A stretch of 45,000 nucleotides of DNA, from positions 1,015,001-1,060,000 of the forward strand of contig WPIO01000054.1 of NCBI GenBank assembly GCA_009760855.2. The letters are read 5' to 3'. The notes under the pieces were generated by a model. The model saw only the letters and a program-made list of their open reading frames with translations. It was not told the DNA's origin and did no database searches. Shown in pieces: positions 1 to 43,826 of this stretch (positions within the stretch are counted from its first letter, which is position 1; each line of letters opens with the position of its first letter). Both the position numbers and the translations under genes were made by a program. This stretch comes from Cristatella mucedo. Lineage: Eukaryota; Bryozoa; Phylactolaemata; Cristatellidae.

Positions 1-303
1 TTACGCTAAATCACGAACCGGTGACACTGACCCGGTATTCTTGGATGCTTTAGCATGCCTGGTCTAAGCGTTGTACTTGTTTTCTTTCACTTATTTCAGC
101 TTGTTTAAGCACGATACCGTGCATTATCCTACGGATATACTAACGGTTGGTAATCGATCCTCTAGTAGTAGTGGCTCTAGCGCGACGGCGGCGAAGTCGT
201 GACGAAAATTAGCGTTGCCTCTACAGGCGAGTAGTGGCGATGACGACGGTGGTTAGATTTTATGCAGGTGGCGCAGTCGGGCGGGCGTACATATGGATGT
301 AGT
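1..303. other. Unassigned intergenic sequence
   Basis: No open frame, repeat or known element could be recognised here. A short G/C-rich patch at about 170-270 has trinucleotide-like GCGACGGCGGCG runs only. Confidence 0.5.
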
Positions 304-349
304 AGCGAATCTCATGAGCCTCGCGTAAGCGAGGCTCATGAGATTCGCT
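304..349. repeat. Perfect 21-bp palindrome with 4-nt loop
   Basis: The left arm 304-324 and right arm 329-349 are exact reverse complements around the loop GTAA. The last ten bases of the right arm, ending ATTCGCT followed by G, are the unit of the satellite that follows, so the palindrome is physically fused to that array. Confidence 0.9.
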
Positions 350-740
350 GAGATTCGCTGAGATTCGCTGAGATTCGCTGAGATTCGCTGAGATTCGCTG
401 AGATTCGCTGAGATTCGCTGAGATTCGCTGAGATTCGCTGAGATTCGCTGAGATTCGCTGAGATTCGCTGAGATTCGCTGAGATTCGCTGAGATTCGCTG
501 AGATTCGCTGAGATTCGCTGAGATTCGCTGAGATTCGCTGAGATTCGCTGAGATTCGCTGAGATTCGCTGAGATTCGCTGAGATTCGCTGAGATTCGGTG
601 ATTCGCTGAGATTCGCTGAGATTCGCTGAGATTCGCTGAGATTCGCTGAGATTCGCTGAGATTCGCTGAGATTCGCTGAGATTCGCTGAGATTCGCTGAG
701 ATTCGCTGAGATTCGCTGAGATTCGCTGAGATTCGCTGAG
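341..740 (+). repeat. Decamer satellite (AGATTCGCTG)n, about 40 copies
   Basis: There are 25 perfect copies from 341 to 590, one variant with CGGTG at 591-600 that shifts the register, then perfect copies to about 740. The frame is closed and it has no coding value. Near 741-785 the unit appears once more inside a longer GAGAGCCTAGAGAGA context, at the boundary with the GA-rich block. Confidence 0.95.
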
Positions 741-842
741 AGCCTAGAGAGAGCTCATGAGATTCGCTGAGAGCCTAGAGAGAAGAGAGAGGATAGGCGT
801 GAGAGGAGACAGAAAGACAGAGAGACAAACAGACAGACCGAC

Positions 843-883
<41 letters not shown>

Positions 884-1200
884 CAGACAGAGAGACAGAG
901 ATAAAGACAGAGAGACAGAGAGACAAAGAGAGACAGAGAGACAGACAGAGAGACAGACAGAGAGACAGAGATACAGACAGAGAGACAAAGATACAGACGG
1001 AGAGACAGAGATACAGACAGAGAGACAGAGAGAGACAGAGAGAGACCGAGAGACAGAGATAAAGACAGAGATACAGATAGAGAGACAGAAAGAGAGATAG
1101 AGAGACAGAGAGATAGAGAGACATATAGAGACACAGAGAGACAGAGAGATAGAGAGAAAGGAAGACAGAGAGGCAGAGAGATAGAGATAAAGGAAGACAG
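741..1200 (+). repeat. GA/GACA-rich polypurine tract
   Basis: This is imperfect (GA)n mixed with GACA and GATA units (for example GAGACAGA and AGATACAGAC), purine-rich on the + strand for about 460 bp. The long apparent open frames here on both strands (Arg/Glu/Asp-rich or Ser/Leu-rich) are products of the repeat, not genes. Confidence 0.9.
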
Positions 1201-2033
1201 AGTGGACAGCGTCCGCACTGTGGACAAGCGGTAAGTCCTTCGCTGCAGGACAAGCGAGTCGTACGACCTAGCGATGACCCGTCGCAATTAAATCCATCCT
1301 AGCGGCCGATACAGCTCGCCCGACTGCAGCGCCGCCTAACGAGCTGGCAGGCAGCGCACCCGTTGGCCCGGGCGGAGTGGTCTGAGCCTGGCATGTGCGG
1401 AGCAACGTTGTGGGCGTGGACACGCCCACACTCTCGAAGCGAGTCGTAAAGTGCGAGCCGATAGATATTCAGCTCTCTCAAGGCACCATACAAGCGACCT
1501 GTTATTATTATTGTCATCCTCGTCTTCATCGTTTCTATTATCATCTTGACTCTGATCTGAGGATCGTGAACGGGCGCTTTAAACGGAAGTCCAGCGAACC
1601 ACCAGCACCCCTTGTCATGTACCGTCACCCGGCACCTGTACCGTACCTGCCCGTCGAGCGCGACTGCACTTAAGAGCGCGATAACGCTCCCTGCGGGACG
1701 TTCCCTTCGCGAAATTCCAGAGCTTCAAGATAAGACGCGTAAATTACGCTGCCAGTGGAAGTTTGCTGATGCCTTATCGGCTCGAGCGAAGCGTTCGCTG
1801 ACGCGTTCCGCGTCGCGGAAGCTCTCGGCTCGCGTCCCTTGGCGACTGCCGGCTGCAGCGCCGTCTGCCGACTGCAGCGCCGTCTGCAGCTAGTCTGTAA
1901 GAAGCGGAAATGGAAGCTAGTCTGCAGGAAGCGGAATTAGGAAACTTCCGATTCCCAATACGCCTTCTGCGGCTCGTGGGAATCACGCGTTTGTTCGCGC
2001 ACTGGAGCTCGGCTCAGTGATCGTCGGCCGCGT
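1201..2033. other. Unassigned G/C-rich intergenic sequence
   Basis: No recognisable gene. Short frames of 60-110 codons exist on both strands, but none has a family motif or splice context. The block has short internal duplications, for example GCCGTCTGC near 1860-1890 and TAGTCTG near 1890-1925. Confidence 0.4.
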
Positions 2034-2145
2034 CGTCGCGTTAGCCTGCAATGTCGCTGCAACGTCGCGTTAGCCTGCAATGTCGCTGCAACGTCGCGTT
2101 AGCCTGCAATGTCGCTGCAACGTCGCGTTAGCCTGCAATGTCGCG
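2034..2145 (+). repeat. 29-bp tandem repeat, nearly four copies
   Basis: The unit begins CGTCGCGTTAGCCTGCAATG and continues TCGCTGCAA. Copies start at 2034, 2063, 2092 and 2121; the last is cut after about 25 bp. Copies are identical, so the amplification is recent. Confidence 0.93.
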
Positions 2146-2551
2146 GTGTAGGACTGACTCAGGCGAGTTCACTATAGTGTTCACTACAGCAGAGAAGCTG
2201 CTCTCCAGTCGCACCCCGTGACCTCCTGCGATTTGCAGAGGCCCTATCTTATCTCGGCAGAGTGGTGGGATAAGCAGGCGGACAGCTCGGTGACAATTCA
2301 AAGCCAAGTCTGCTGTAGGCTGTCTGCTGTAGGCTGTCGATCCTGTCGAGCCACGCTTGAGAGCTCCTCATATCCTGTCGAGCCTTCGCTCAAGCAGTTT
2401 CAGCTACTGGTAAGCGCGGCGGCATTCACTGCTGACATACTGACGCGTCGTAGGGCTACTTTATATTCATGCTTACATTTTGAAAGTGCTCGCCCTCTGG
2501 CTCGGAGCTGGCTTGGCTTGGCTTGGCATTGGTCATTGGCTAGGTCATTTG
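2146..2551. other. Unassigned intergenic sequence
   Basis: No gene or known element is visible. Two short local duplications occur (CTGTAGGCTGTC near 2310-2340 and CCTGTCGAGCC near 2341 and 2373). Confidence 0.4.
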
Positions 2552-3019
2552 AGAATGCAATGTAATGTATCTCCGTCTGTAACTCCACGAAGCCGTAGAG
2601 ACCACGTGAGTGTTACGCAGGTGGGTTTTGCATAGCGCACTCACAGCCTAAGCGGCTTTCGGTACGCATTCGGGAGCCGACAGACTTCGTCTCGCGCAAC
2701 AAAGAGAAAGTGGGAAGCATAGCAGAGTCAGGAGAGCAGCTGAGGTAGTGAGTAGCATGGAAGTAGCAGCTCAGGATCGCTGAAAATAATGAGCCATAGT
2801 CGGCAGTAGGAGAGTAGTTGTCGTTGCGTAAGAATTGTGGAAGCGATTTCTACAGTCTAGGACCTGCAGAGCTAAAGCTTATGTCGCCAACGGTCTTTAA
2901 GCGGAGGAATGGAACAGCTAATTTATTGTCCACACAGGCTGAAACGGATGCAGCAGTTCAGCTAGGTACGAAGGAGCCAAGCCGTGGCCTTGGCCTTTGT
3001 GGGTCAGCGTAAGAACTTC
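2552..3019 (-). mobile_element. LINE family A fragment (3' end)
   Basis: The reverse complement matches the 3' part of the longer family A copy at 13083-14515, including the end of the reverse transcriptase ORF (PRLWNSLP-type box region) and the terminal GTTACAGACGGAGATACATT. An 18-bp deletion relative to that copy lies between two ACAGG repeats near 2930. The reading frame is broken. It is 5'-truncated at 3019. Confidence 0.85.
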
Positions 3020-3635
3020 AAGGTCGCGGCTTCAGCTAGCCAGGCTTAGCTAGCTAGCTCTGACACCGTGTTTGGACCAATGCGTTGGCGCTCCCGCTAG
3101 AACGTCCCGTGCTAGAACGCGCCGATACGTTCCAGAACGCTCTCCAGATGTGAGATCTCCAATTTTAGACGCTCGTTGCTAAGTAGCAAATGCATTCATT
3201 ATAAGTCGTTCGTGGCGGTAAACGGGTTCGCTCAGTAGGTCGCAACGGTATGTGGCCAATGAACTACATTCTGCATAGCAATCCTATTTGGATATTATGA
3301 ATCCAGTTATCTTAACTAATTAAAGAGAGCAAGCCCGTGAATTGTCAAAATGGTGCACTTGAGTCACTTGACAAAATGGCCCACGTCCGTCGAGCGGCAA
3401 GATGGAGTAGCGTTGTCTTCCGTTACGGTACTGCTATGACTAAGCGAAGCGAGTTCTCTGCAGACAGTGAGCTGAGCTGCTCTCTCGTTACTATATGAAT
3501 TTATTGCATGAACTGTGCAGAGCTAGCATCTTTCAGCCTCTTGAAAGCCTGAAGCACTAGTCGTTGAACGTAGGCCACGCAGCCAAATTAAATGCAAGGT
3601 TTGGCTTTACGGATATGCTCTAAAACATCATCGAC

Positions 3636-3637
<2 letters not shown>
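3020..3637. other. Unassigned intergenic sequence
   Basis: Nothing recognisable apart from a short (GCTA)n run near 3045-3058 (AGCTAGCTAGCT). No supported coding frame. Confidence 0.4.

Positions 3638-3696
<59 letters not shown>
3638..3696 (+). repeat. (GT)n microsatellite
   Basis: About 29 uninterrupted GT units. Confidence 0.97.
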
Positions 3697-3699
<3 letters not shown>

Positions 3700-3939
3700 C
3701 TGTCCCTATTCGTAAAAGGCAGCATCTCGAAACTGCCCAGTTTTATCGTAAAATTGCCATGTCAAAGCACAAAAAGTTTCAATGGCAAAGAAAAGTTTCG
3801 TCTCTTTCCAAGACCCGAGGAATTTCTTCACTAAGCCAACTGCCTAGATTTGAACCGTCCTAAAAGCATACGGCGAAAGCTCTGCGGAGCGTGCACGGCG
3901 TGCTTAAAGAAAGCGGGCACATGTATCGAGCATTTACAT

Positions 3940-4222
3940 ACGGGGCCGTGCCTTTAGCTGCTTTGCTCCCAAAGCCTAGAACTCACTTCCCACTAACGTT
4001 ACGACAGACATCCCCTGACTTGAGGGCATTTAAAAAGAGAGAGCAAAAAATACACCCATTGATGACAGCCTTTAGTGGGTCCTTGTGATTCGTCTTTTGT
4101 GTGCTAATGCGTGCTGACACTGTTTATGCTGCCACAAACCATCTTTGCATGCTGACCCTGTGGAAATCACCTCTATCCATGCTATTCTCGTTGAAATTGT
4201 GCATGCTAACCGTATGCATGGA
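3940..4222 (+). mobile_element. LINE family B fragment, + orientation
   Basis: It encodes the C-terminal end of the family B ORF2 (PKPRTHFP then PDLRAFKK and MTAFSGSL before a stop) and the first part of the 3' UTR with TGCATGCTGACCCTGTG. It corresponds to 16655-16870 of the copy at 15866-17010. It is truncated at both ends and meets an opposite-facing copy at the ATGC-rich block 4222-4273. Confidence 0.75.
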
Positions 4223-4273
4223 TATTTGCATATGCATATGCATATGCATGTATGCATGCATGTATGCATGCAT
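4222..4273. repeat. ATGC/ATATGC palindromic simple repeat at a LINE-LINE junction
   Basis: The run is built from GCATAT and GCATGTAT units, which are largely self-complementary. It separates a + oriented from a - oriented family B fragment. Confidence 0.8.
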
Positions 4274-5180
4274 ACTAACCGTAGTCGGTGGTGAGTTCCT
4301 GGCTTTGGGAGCGTATGAACTAAAAGCATGGTCTCCGGAGGTTTTGAGGTTCATAAGAGGTTTAGCTAAATGTCCAGCTTTAGAAAAGTGGGTCGTGCCA
4401 TGCTTAGCTTGATGTGGGAGTAGATGTGATAGGTAGGCTCGAGCGAAAGATTGAAGGGACCTAAAAGTGAGTGACAGAACCTTAAAGTCGATACGTTGAT
4501 TGATTAGGAGCCAGTACAGATCACCAAGAACTGATGCGATTTAGAAACTGCCACTCTCACGACCGACAAGCCTAGCTGCAGAGCTTTGCACCAACTGTAA
4601 GTGCCTGATTGTAAATGCCGGTGGACCAGCAAGCAGGGAGTTGCAGAAGTCGAGAAGGGATGTCACAACTGCTCGGAACAACTTAGGTGCAGTATCCCTG
4701 TCTAAAAAAGCTCTAATTTTAGCAATATTATGCAACTAAAAGCAGACAGACTTTACTCCGAAGCCGATGTTTTCATCTAGTGAAAGGTCACTTTGAGAAA
4801 GGACGCAGAGACATTACCTGCCACTGCTACGGGAGATGCGCTACCAGTTCCTGTTTATGAGCCATACTTTTGTTTTTCCAAAACCAGTAATCTGGTTTGA
4901 TCAGCATTCAATTTCGAGAAATTTTGCTGCCATTCATGTGCAGATGTCATCAATACTTGCAGCAAGGTCTATGTAGAGAAGTTGACGTGCTCGAGAGCTG
5001 AGATTGATTAAAGCAAAGGTACAATTGACTCATCTACATGGAAGTAAAAGCCTCAGTTGTGCTTTAGCGATAACAATAACATGAGGGCAAAAAAACTGTG
5101 AAAAGAGCGCAGATCCATTAGGTACACAGTGCTTCAGCGGTTCTTCGGATGACCTGTGGTCTTTCACATGAGTACTCGAT
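4274..5180 (-). mobile_element. LINE family B fragment, reverse transcriptase and C-terminal part
   Basis: On the minus strand it reads FSSYAPKARN, then RAVVTSLLDFCNSLLAG with LQLVQSSAARLV (4541-4735), and further upstream a degenerate reverse transcriptase region near 4900-5130 that parallels 15866-16100. Stops and frameshifts are present. This is a dead L2-like copy. Confidence 0.8.
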
Positions 5181-5771
5181 TTTTCTCTTTGAAATACGAT
5201 GCTAAAAGCGCCAGTGATGCCCAGGCGAGACGAGAGGCACCCGAGAAGAACTTTGCGATCAAATCAACTGTATCAAGCACTGACAAAAGATCAAGCGAAA
5301 CAAACAGAGACTTTTACCAGAGTCTGCATTCATTGAAAGGTCGCAATACACCCACAGCAATGCTTCGGGTGCATAACGTGTAGTTGTTTTACTAGACGCT
5401 ACGGTGTGTGATTAGATGCTGAGGAGCTGGTGCTGCTGCAGGAATACGCCATAGGAACTAAAAATAGCTAATAACTTTAAACAACTGCAAATAATGCGTC
5501 CGATGCAGTACCAACTATATTGCTTGCAATTTGACTAAAGTGGATGGTAATATTAATATTTTATGGCTATAGCATCCTAAGAGAACTTATTCTCTGCCAA
5601 GGCTACACAAGCTTACTGCAAGAGAATTAGTATCTAAGGGGTTATTGAAGTGCAAGGCGATAAGCATGAAAAAGTACAAGTAGACCTTACTCAGCCCAGC
5701 ATGCTAAAGCACATACAGAGATATTCAGGGTCACCATTAGGTCATTAGGTATGACCTATGGCTAGTGGCAA

Positions 5772-5773
<2 letters not shown>
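5181..5773. other. Unassigned intergenic sequence
   Basis: A 75-codon frame at 5156-5383 (+) has no recognisable motif and partly overlaps LINE sequence. The rest is AT-rich with nothing identified. Confidence 0.4.
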
Positions 5774-5815
<42 letters not shown>

Positions 5816-5818
5816 GTA

Positions 5819-5871
<53 letters not shown>

Positions 5872-5885
5872 CATATATGTATATT
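5774..5885. repeat. (TA)n microsatellite
   Basis: TA units with scattered GTA interruptions. It abuts the 3' side of the minus-strand SINE at 5886-5960. Confidence 0.95.
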
Positions 5886-5960
5886 CTCGAGCCCAAAACT
5901 TTGGCTAAACCTTGGCGGGAACTAGCACCTTAGCCTCTGTGCCAAACCAGCTCGGGGCAC
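5886..5960 (-). mobile_element. tRNA-derived SINE, family C, head only
   Basis: The reverse complement begins GAGCTGGTTTGGCACAGAGG and has an A-box-like GGCTAAGGTGCTAG and the B-box-like GGGCTCGAG at the end, as in the fuller copies at 23411 and 25690. It lacks the GCGC stem-loop tail; a (TA)n tract sits in its place. Confidence 0.65.
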
Positions 5961-6099
5961 TGAATCAGGCACAGGCTTACGGAGGCGAAGCAAGCCCACC
6001 GGAAAAGGGACAAGGTCACTGGGGCGAAGGGAAAGCTGGCAGGACCGGATGCGTGTTTAGCTCAGACTTGAAGGATGCAATGTCAGTGAAGGTAGTGAG

Positions 6100-6217
6100 C
6101 CGCGATGGCACACCAGGTGAGGCGTTTGCTTTTCGCGAGCTCTGTCCCGAGTTCGTGGGTTCTAATCCTGCCGTGGGCGGATCCTTTTATTGCCGCTGCA
6201 AGCGGATGTGATACGCT
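6100..6217 (+). mobile_element. tRNA-derived SINE, family D, 5' part (split by a LINE)
   Basis: An A-box-like TGGCACACCAGGTGAGGCG and a near-consensus B box GGGTTCTAATCCTGCC sit about 50 bp apart, as in a tRNA. It continues GATCCTTTTATTGCCGCTGC, matching the copy at 23585-23727. It stops abruptly at about 6217 and resumes at 6703. Confidence 0.75.
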
Positions 6218-6702
6218 GAACCACAAAGGCCAAGGCCACGGCTTGGCTCCTTTGTACCTAGCTGAACTACTGCATCCGTTTCAGCCTCTTCGCGCCCCCA
6301 GGTCCTGTATGGACAATAAATTAGCTGCTCCATTCCTCTGCTTAAAGACCGCTGGCGACAGAAGCTTTAGCTCTGCACGTCCTAGACTGTGGAACTCGCT
6401 TCCACAATTCTTACGCAACGACAACTACTCTCCTACTGCCGACTATGGCTCATTCTTTTCAGCGATCCTGAGCTGCTACTTCCATGCTACTCACTACCTC
6501 AACTGCTCTCCTGAATCTGCTATGCTTCCCACTTATTCTTTGTTGCGTGAGACGAAGTCTGTCGGCTCCCGAATGCGTACCAAAAGCCGCTTAGGCTGTG
6601 AGTGCGCTATACAAAACCCACCTGCGTAACACCCACATAGTCTCTACGGCTTCGTGGAGTTACAGATGGAGATACATTACATTGCGCTACATTACATTAC
6701 AT
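6214..6702 (+). mobile_element. LINE family A fragment, inserted in a SINE
   Basis: A 5'-truncated copy encoding the C-terminus of ORF2: LAPLYLAELLHPFQP, then GDRSFSSARPRLWNSLPQFL and SLLRETKSVG to a stop at 6629. The 3' UTR GTTACAGATGGAGATACATT is followed by ACATT/ATTAC pentamers (about 6675-6702), the terminal microsatellite of this family. The frame is intact from about 6240 to 6629 but lacks the reverse transcriptase. Confidence 0.88.
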
Positions 6703-6740
6703 TAGCCGTAAAGGCTCTTCTGTCGCTATGCAAAAGAGGC
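6703..6740 (+). mobile_element. SINE family D, 3' part (resumed)
   Basis: AGCCGTAAAGGCTCTTCTGTCGCTATGCAAAAG matches the tail of other family D copies (AGCCGTTAAG..CTC..CCGCTA) and completes the SINE begun at 6100. Confidence 0.65.
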
Positions 6741-7365
<625 letters not shown>

Positions 7366-7552
7366 TATCAATTTCATATATTTGATTCTTTTTATTTAAT
7401 ATCGGGCATTTAAAATGAGAAATTTGGTTAGCGTAGCGAAATATTTTGAGTAATTTAGAAAATGAGACTGGTTCATAATTTACTGATAAATTGGGGATTA
7501 AGTTTAGGCTTAAAGTTAAATTGAAAGATTAGCTGATTCAAAAGCCTGATTT

Positions 7553-7695
7553 TTATAGCGGCCCAGGAGCCTTAACGGCTATCGCCACCGTTCACAGTGG
7601 ACAGTGAAGGATTGTATTCTGCAGGGCTAGAACTCACGACCCGGATCGTAAAGAGGTACCGGTAGCTACCTTACCCCTGGGCTCTACTGCTGGGT
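7553..7695 (-). mobile_element. tRNA-derived SINE, family D
   Basis: The reverse complement reads GTAGAGCCCAGGGGTAAGGT (A-box region), then a B-box-like GAGTTCTAGCCCTGCAG, then AATCCTTCACTGTCC and the family tail AGCCGTTAAGGCTCCTGGGC and CCGCTATAAAA. Confidence 0.7.
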
Positions 7696-7844
7696 TAAGC
7701 TTATACGTATGCCTCGCCGGAACTCACAGGGCGTTTCTGTTCGTACACATAAACAATAGCCGATAAAAACTGCAGGAGAATGGCGTAAACAGGCAATGCT
7801 AGCATTGGAGCTGCGGCAATTATATTGATGAGATCGCTGCCACC

Positions 7845-8035
7845 AATCACACTTGCATGCTGACCCTGTGCATGTCACCCCTAACGACGTTATTCATGTT
7901 GTTTATCAAGCATGATAACACTCACCATTCGATCGTGTTTCCTTTGCAGCAAGTGTAAAGAGCCTAGAAAGAGATTGAGTTCTCTGAGGGTGCTTTATCA
8001 AATGTACTATTATTATTTTTATTATTATTATTAGC
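7845..8035 (+). mobile_element. LINE family B 3' end
   Basis: The 3' UTR only: CTTGCATGCTGACCCTGTGC, TTTATCAAGCATGATAAC, TTTCCTTTGCAGCAAGTGTA, then the stem-loop from AGAGCCTAGAAAGAGATTGA to the arm GGGTGCT, and a (TTA)n tail to about 8033. It has no coding part, so it is a severely 5'-truncated insertion. Confidence 0.85.
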
Positions 8036-8890
8036 GTGCGCAACCACATGCAATCACTGCTCTCACGGACTCTGCCCAGTCTTCTTCCTGGAAAGTGGTA
8101 GCCATTTTTAGTGGTTAAATGTATACTTTTCAAGCTAATCGCAGAGGCCAGTGGAATGATTTTGGATTCACGACGAATGCTGACGTCAGTCGGGCGAATT
8201 GTCTGCGAATTTCAAACATCGAGCTCCTTCTGTGGCCCCACGTAACGGCGCTTCCAGGGCATTAGTAACTCGGTACTTGAGGTTCAGCGCGAGCTTCCCT
8301 TGAGCACGCTGTATTTTTCGCGAGAGACTAGATCCACAGGATTCGCAGCGTTCGCAGCGTTCGCAGTCTGCTGGGGCTCTCTTGAGCATGACCGAAGATC
8401 AAATCGCTGAAGTCAGGACGTGCATTGATGGGATCATTAAAAATCGTGAATGTTTCAGCGAGCATGTTTTTTTCCTGAATTTGACAATTATGCACAGCTT
8501 GCTTTCAGATCGATATCAGCTGAGTACGAGAAGCGCGCATCTGAAAATTACTTCGGCAGATAATCAAGGGAAAGCGTGAAACGTAGCTCGTATACGAAGG
8601 AACTCTGAGAGAACGGTTCGCTGCGAAGGGTACACTACGGCATCGACATTGGCTTTCTCTCGTCTCCCACTGGAAATTCGAAGCAGCGAAATATAATAGG
8701 CACGAATAAATATAATAGTTTAATTAAATCCTATTTTATTCATGTATTTTATATTCATTTATAAAAATACTAGGTAATTAGAGATAATAAACAGATTAAA
8801 CTATTCGACTAGTTGGCACAATCGATCCGTCACTTTCGTTAGCAGCGGTGATTGAAATTTTTGTCGCTTTTTGAGGGACTCGATTACCCT
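8036..8890. other. Unassigned intergenic sequence
   Basis: A + strand frame at about 8388-8579 starts MTEDQIAEVRTCIDGI and ends at 64 codons, but it shows no family motif or splice partner. Three GTTCGCAGC-like 9-mers repeat at 8341-8366. 8690-8810 is AT-rich. Confidence 0.35.
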
Positions 8891-9300
<410 letters not shown>

Positions 9301-9714
9301 AATGTTTACTTTGTTTACTCAGGTGCATAACAGGAAGATAACTTAATGTTTACTTTGTTTACTCAGGTGCATAACAGGAAGGTAACTTAATGTTTACTTT
9401 GTTTACTCAGGTGCATAACAGGAAGATAACTTAATGTTTACTTTGTTTACTCAGGTGCATAACAGGAAGATAACTTAATGTTTACTTTGTTTACTCAGGT
9501 GCATAACAGGAAGATAACTTAATGTTTACTTTGTTTACTCAGGTGCATAACAGGAAGGTAACTTAATGTTTACTTTGTTTACTCAGGTGCATAACAGGAA
9601 GATAACTTAATGTTTACTTTGTTTACTCAGGTGCATAACAGGAAGATAACTTAATGTTTACTTTGTTTACTCAGGTGCATAACAGGAAGGTAACTTAATG
9701 TTTACTTTGTTTAC
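9301..9714 (+). repeat. 44-bp minisatellite upstream of chitin synthase, rich in forkhead-type cores
   Basis: There are nine full 44-bp units (9301-9344, then every 44 bp to 9696) and a tenth cut after 18 bp. Units are almost identical; the only recurrent difference is A or G in GAAGATAAC/GAAGGTAAC, with G in units 2, 6 and 9. Each unit holds TGTTTAC twice, 9 bp apart, and one CAGGTG E-box. TGTTTAC is the forkhead (FOX) core and CAGGTG is an E-box of the Snail/E-protein type. The array ends 132 bp before the candidate TATA box and 235 bp before the proposed ATG, so it could act as a promoter-proximal enhancer. The regulatory role is inferred. Confidence 0.9.
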
Positions 9715-9845
9715 AGGTGCTTCTCCCATTCATCTTTACTTTGTCATCTGTCTCCGCCCGCCCAGCTGTAAATTCACTCACGGCATCGGGCTAGCTTAAT
9801 TTCCTAAACGCTATAATCAGGCGCGAGAGTGTGCATACCAGCCCC

Positions 9846-9851
9846 TATATA
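9846..9851 (+). promoter_or_regulatory. Candidate TATA box of the chitin synthase gene
   Basis: A TATATA hexamer in a C-rich flank lies about 100 bp upstream of the proposed ATG at 9949. That would put transcription start near 9875-9885 and leave a 5' leader of about 65-75 nt. No clear initiator element is visible. A splice-acceptor-like TTGCAG at 9903-9908 offers the competing reading that 9909 begins an internal exon. The call depends on exon 1 being the first exon. Confidence 0.35.
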
Positions 9852-9948
9852 GTTGCCTTCGACGCCGCTAGATGTGCCGGCAGATAATTAGAGCGTTACA
9901 CGTTGCAGGTTTCCTAAGGCATCAGCACGTCATCGGTCTTCGGCGATC

Positions 9949-43826
<33,878 letters not shown>

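Noticed and set aside
304-740. CRISPR array
   Set aside because: The 10-bp units are contiguous without spacers, in an animal genome; it is a satellite.
744-1287. Long Ser/Leu/Cys-rich and Arg/Glu/Thr-rich frames
   Set aside because: Pure translation of the GA/GACA repeat; no start context, no complex sequence.
8388-8579. 64-codon frame starting MTEDQIAEVRTCIDGI
   Set aside because: Superficial likeness to the start of EF-hand proteins, but no EF loop, no splice partner and no further support.
9301-9714. CRISPR-like or telomeric array
   Set aside because: Units are 44 bp, head to tail, with no unique spacers and no telomere motif; it is a minisatellite.
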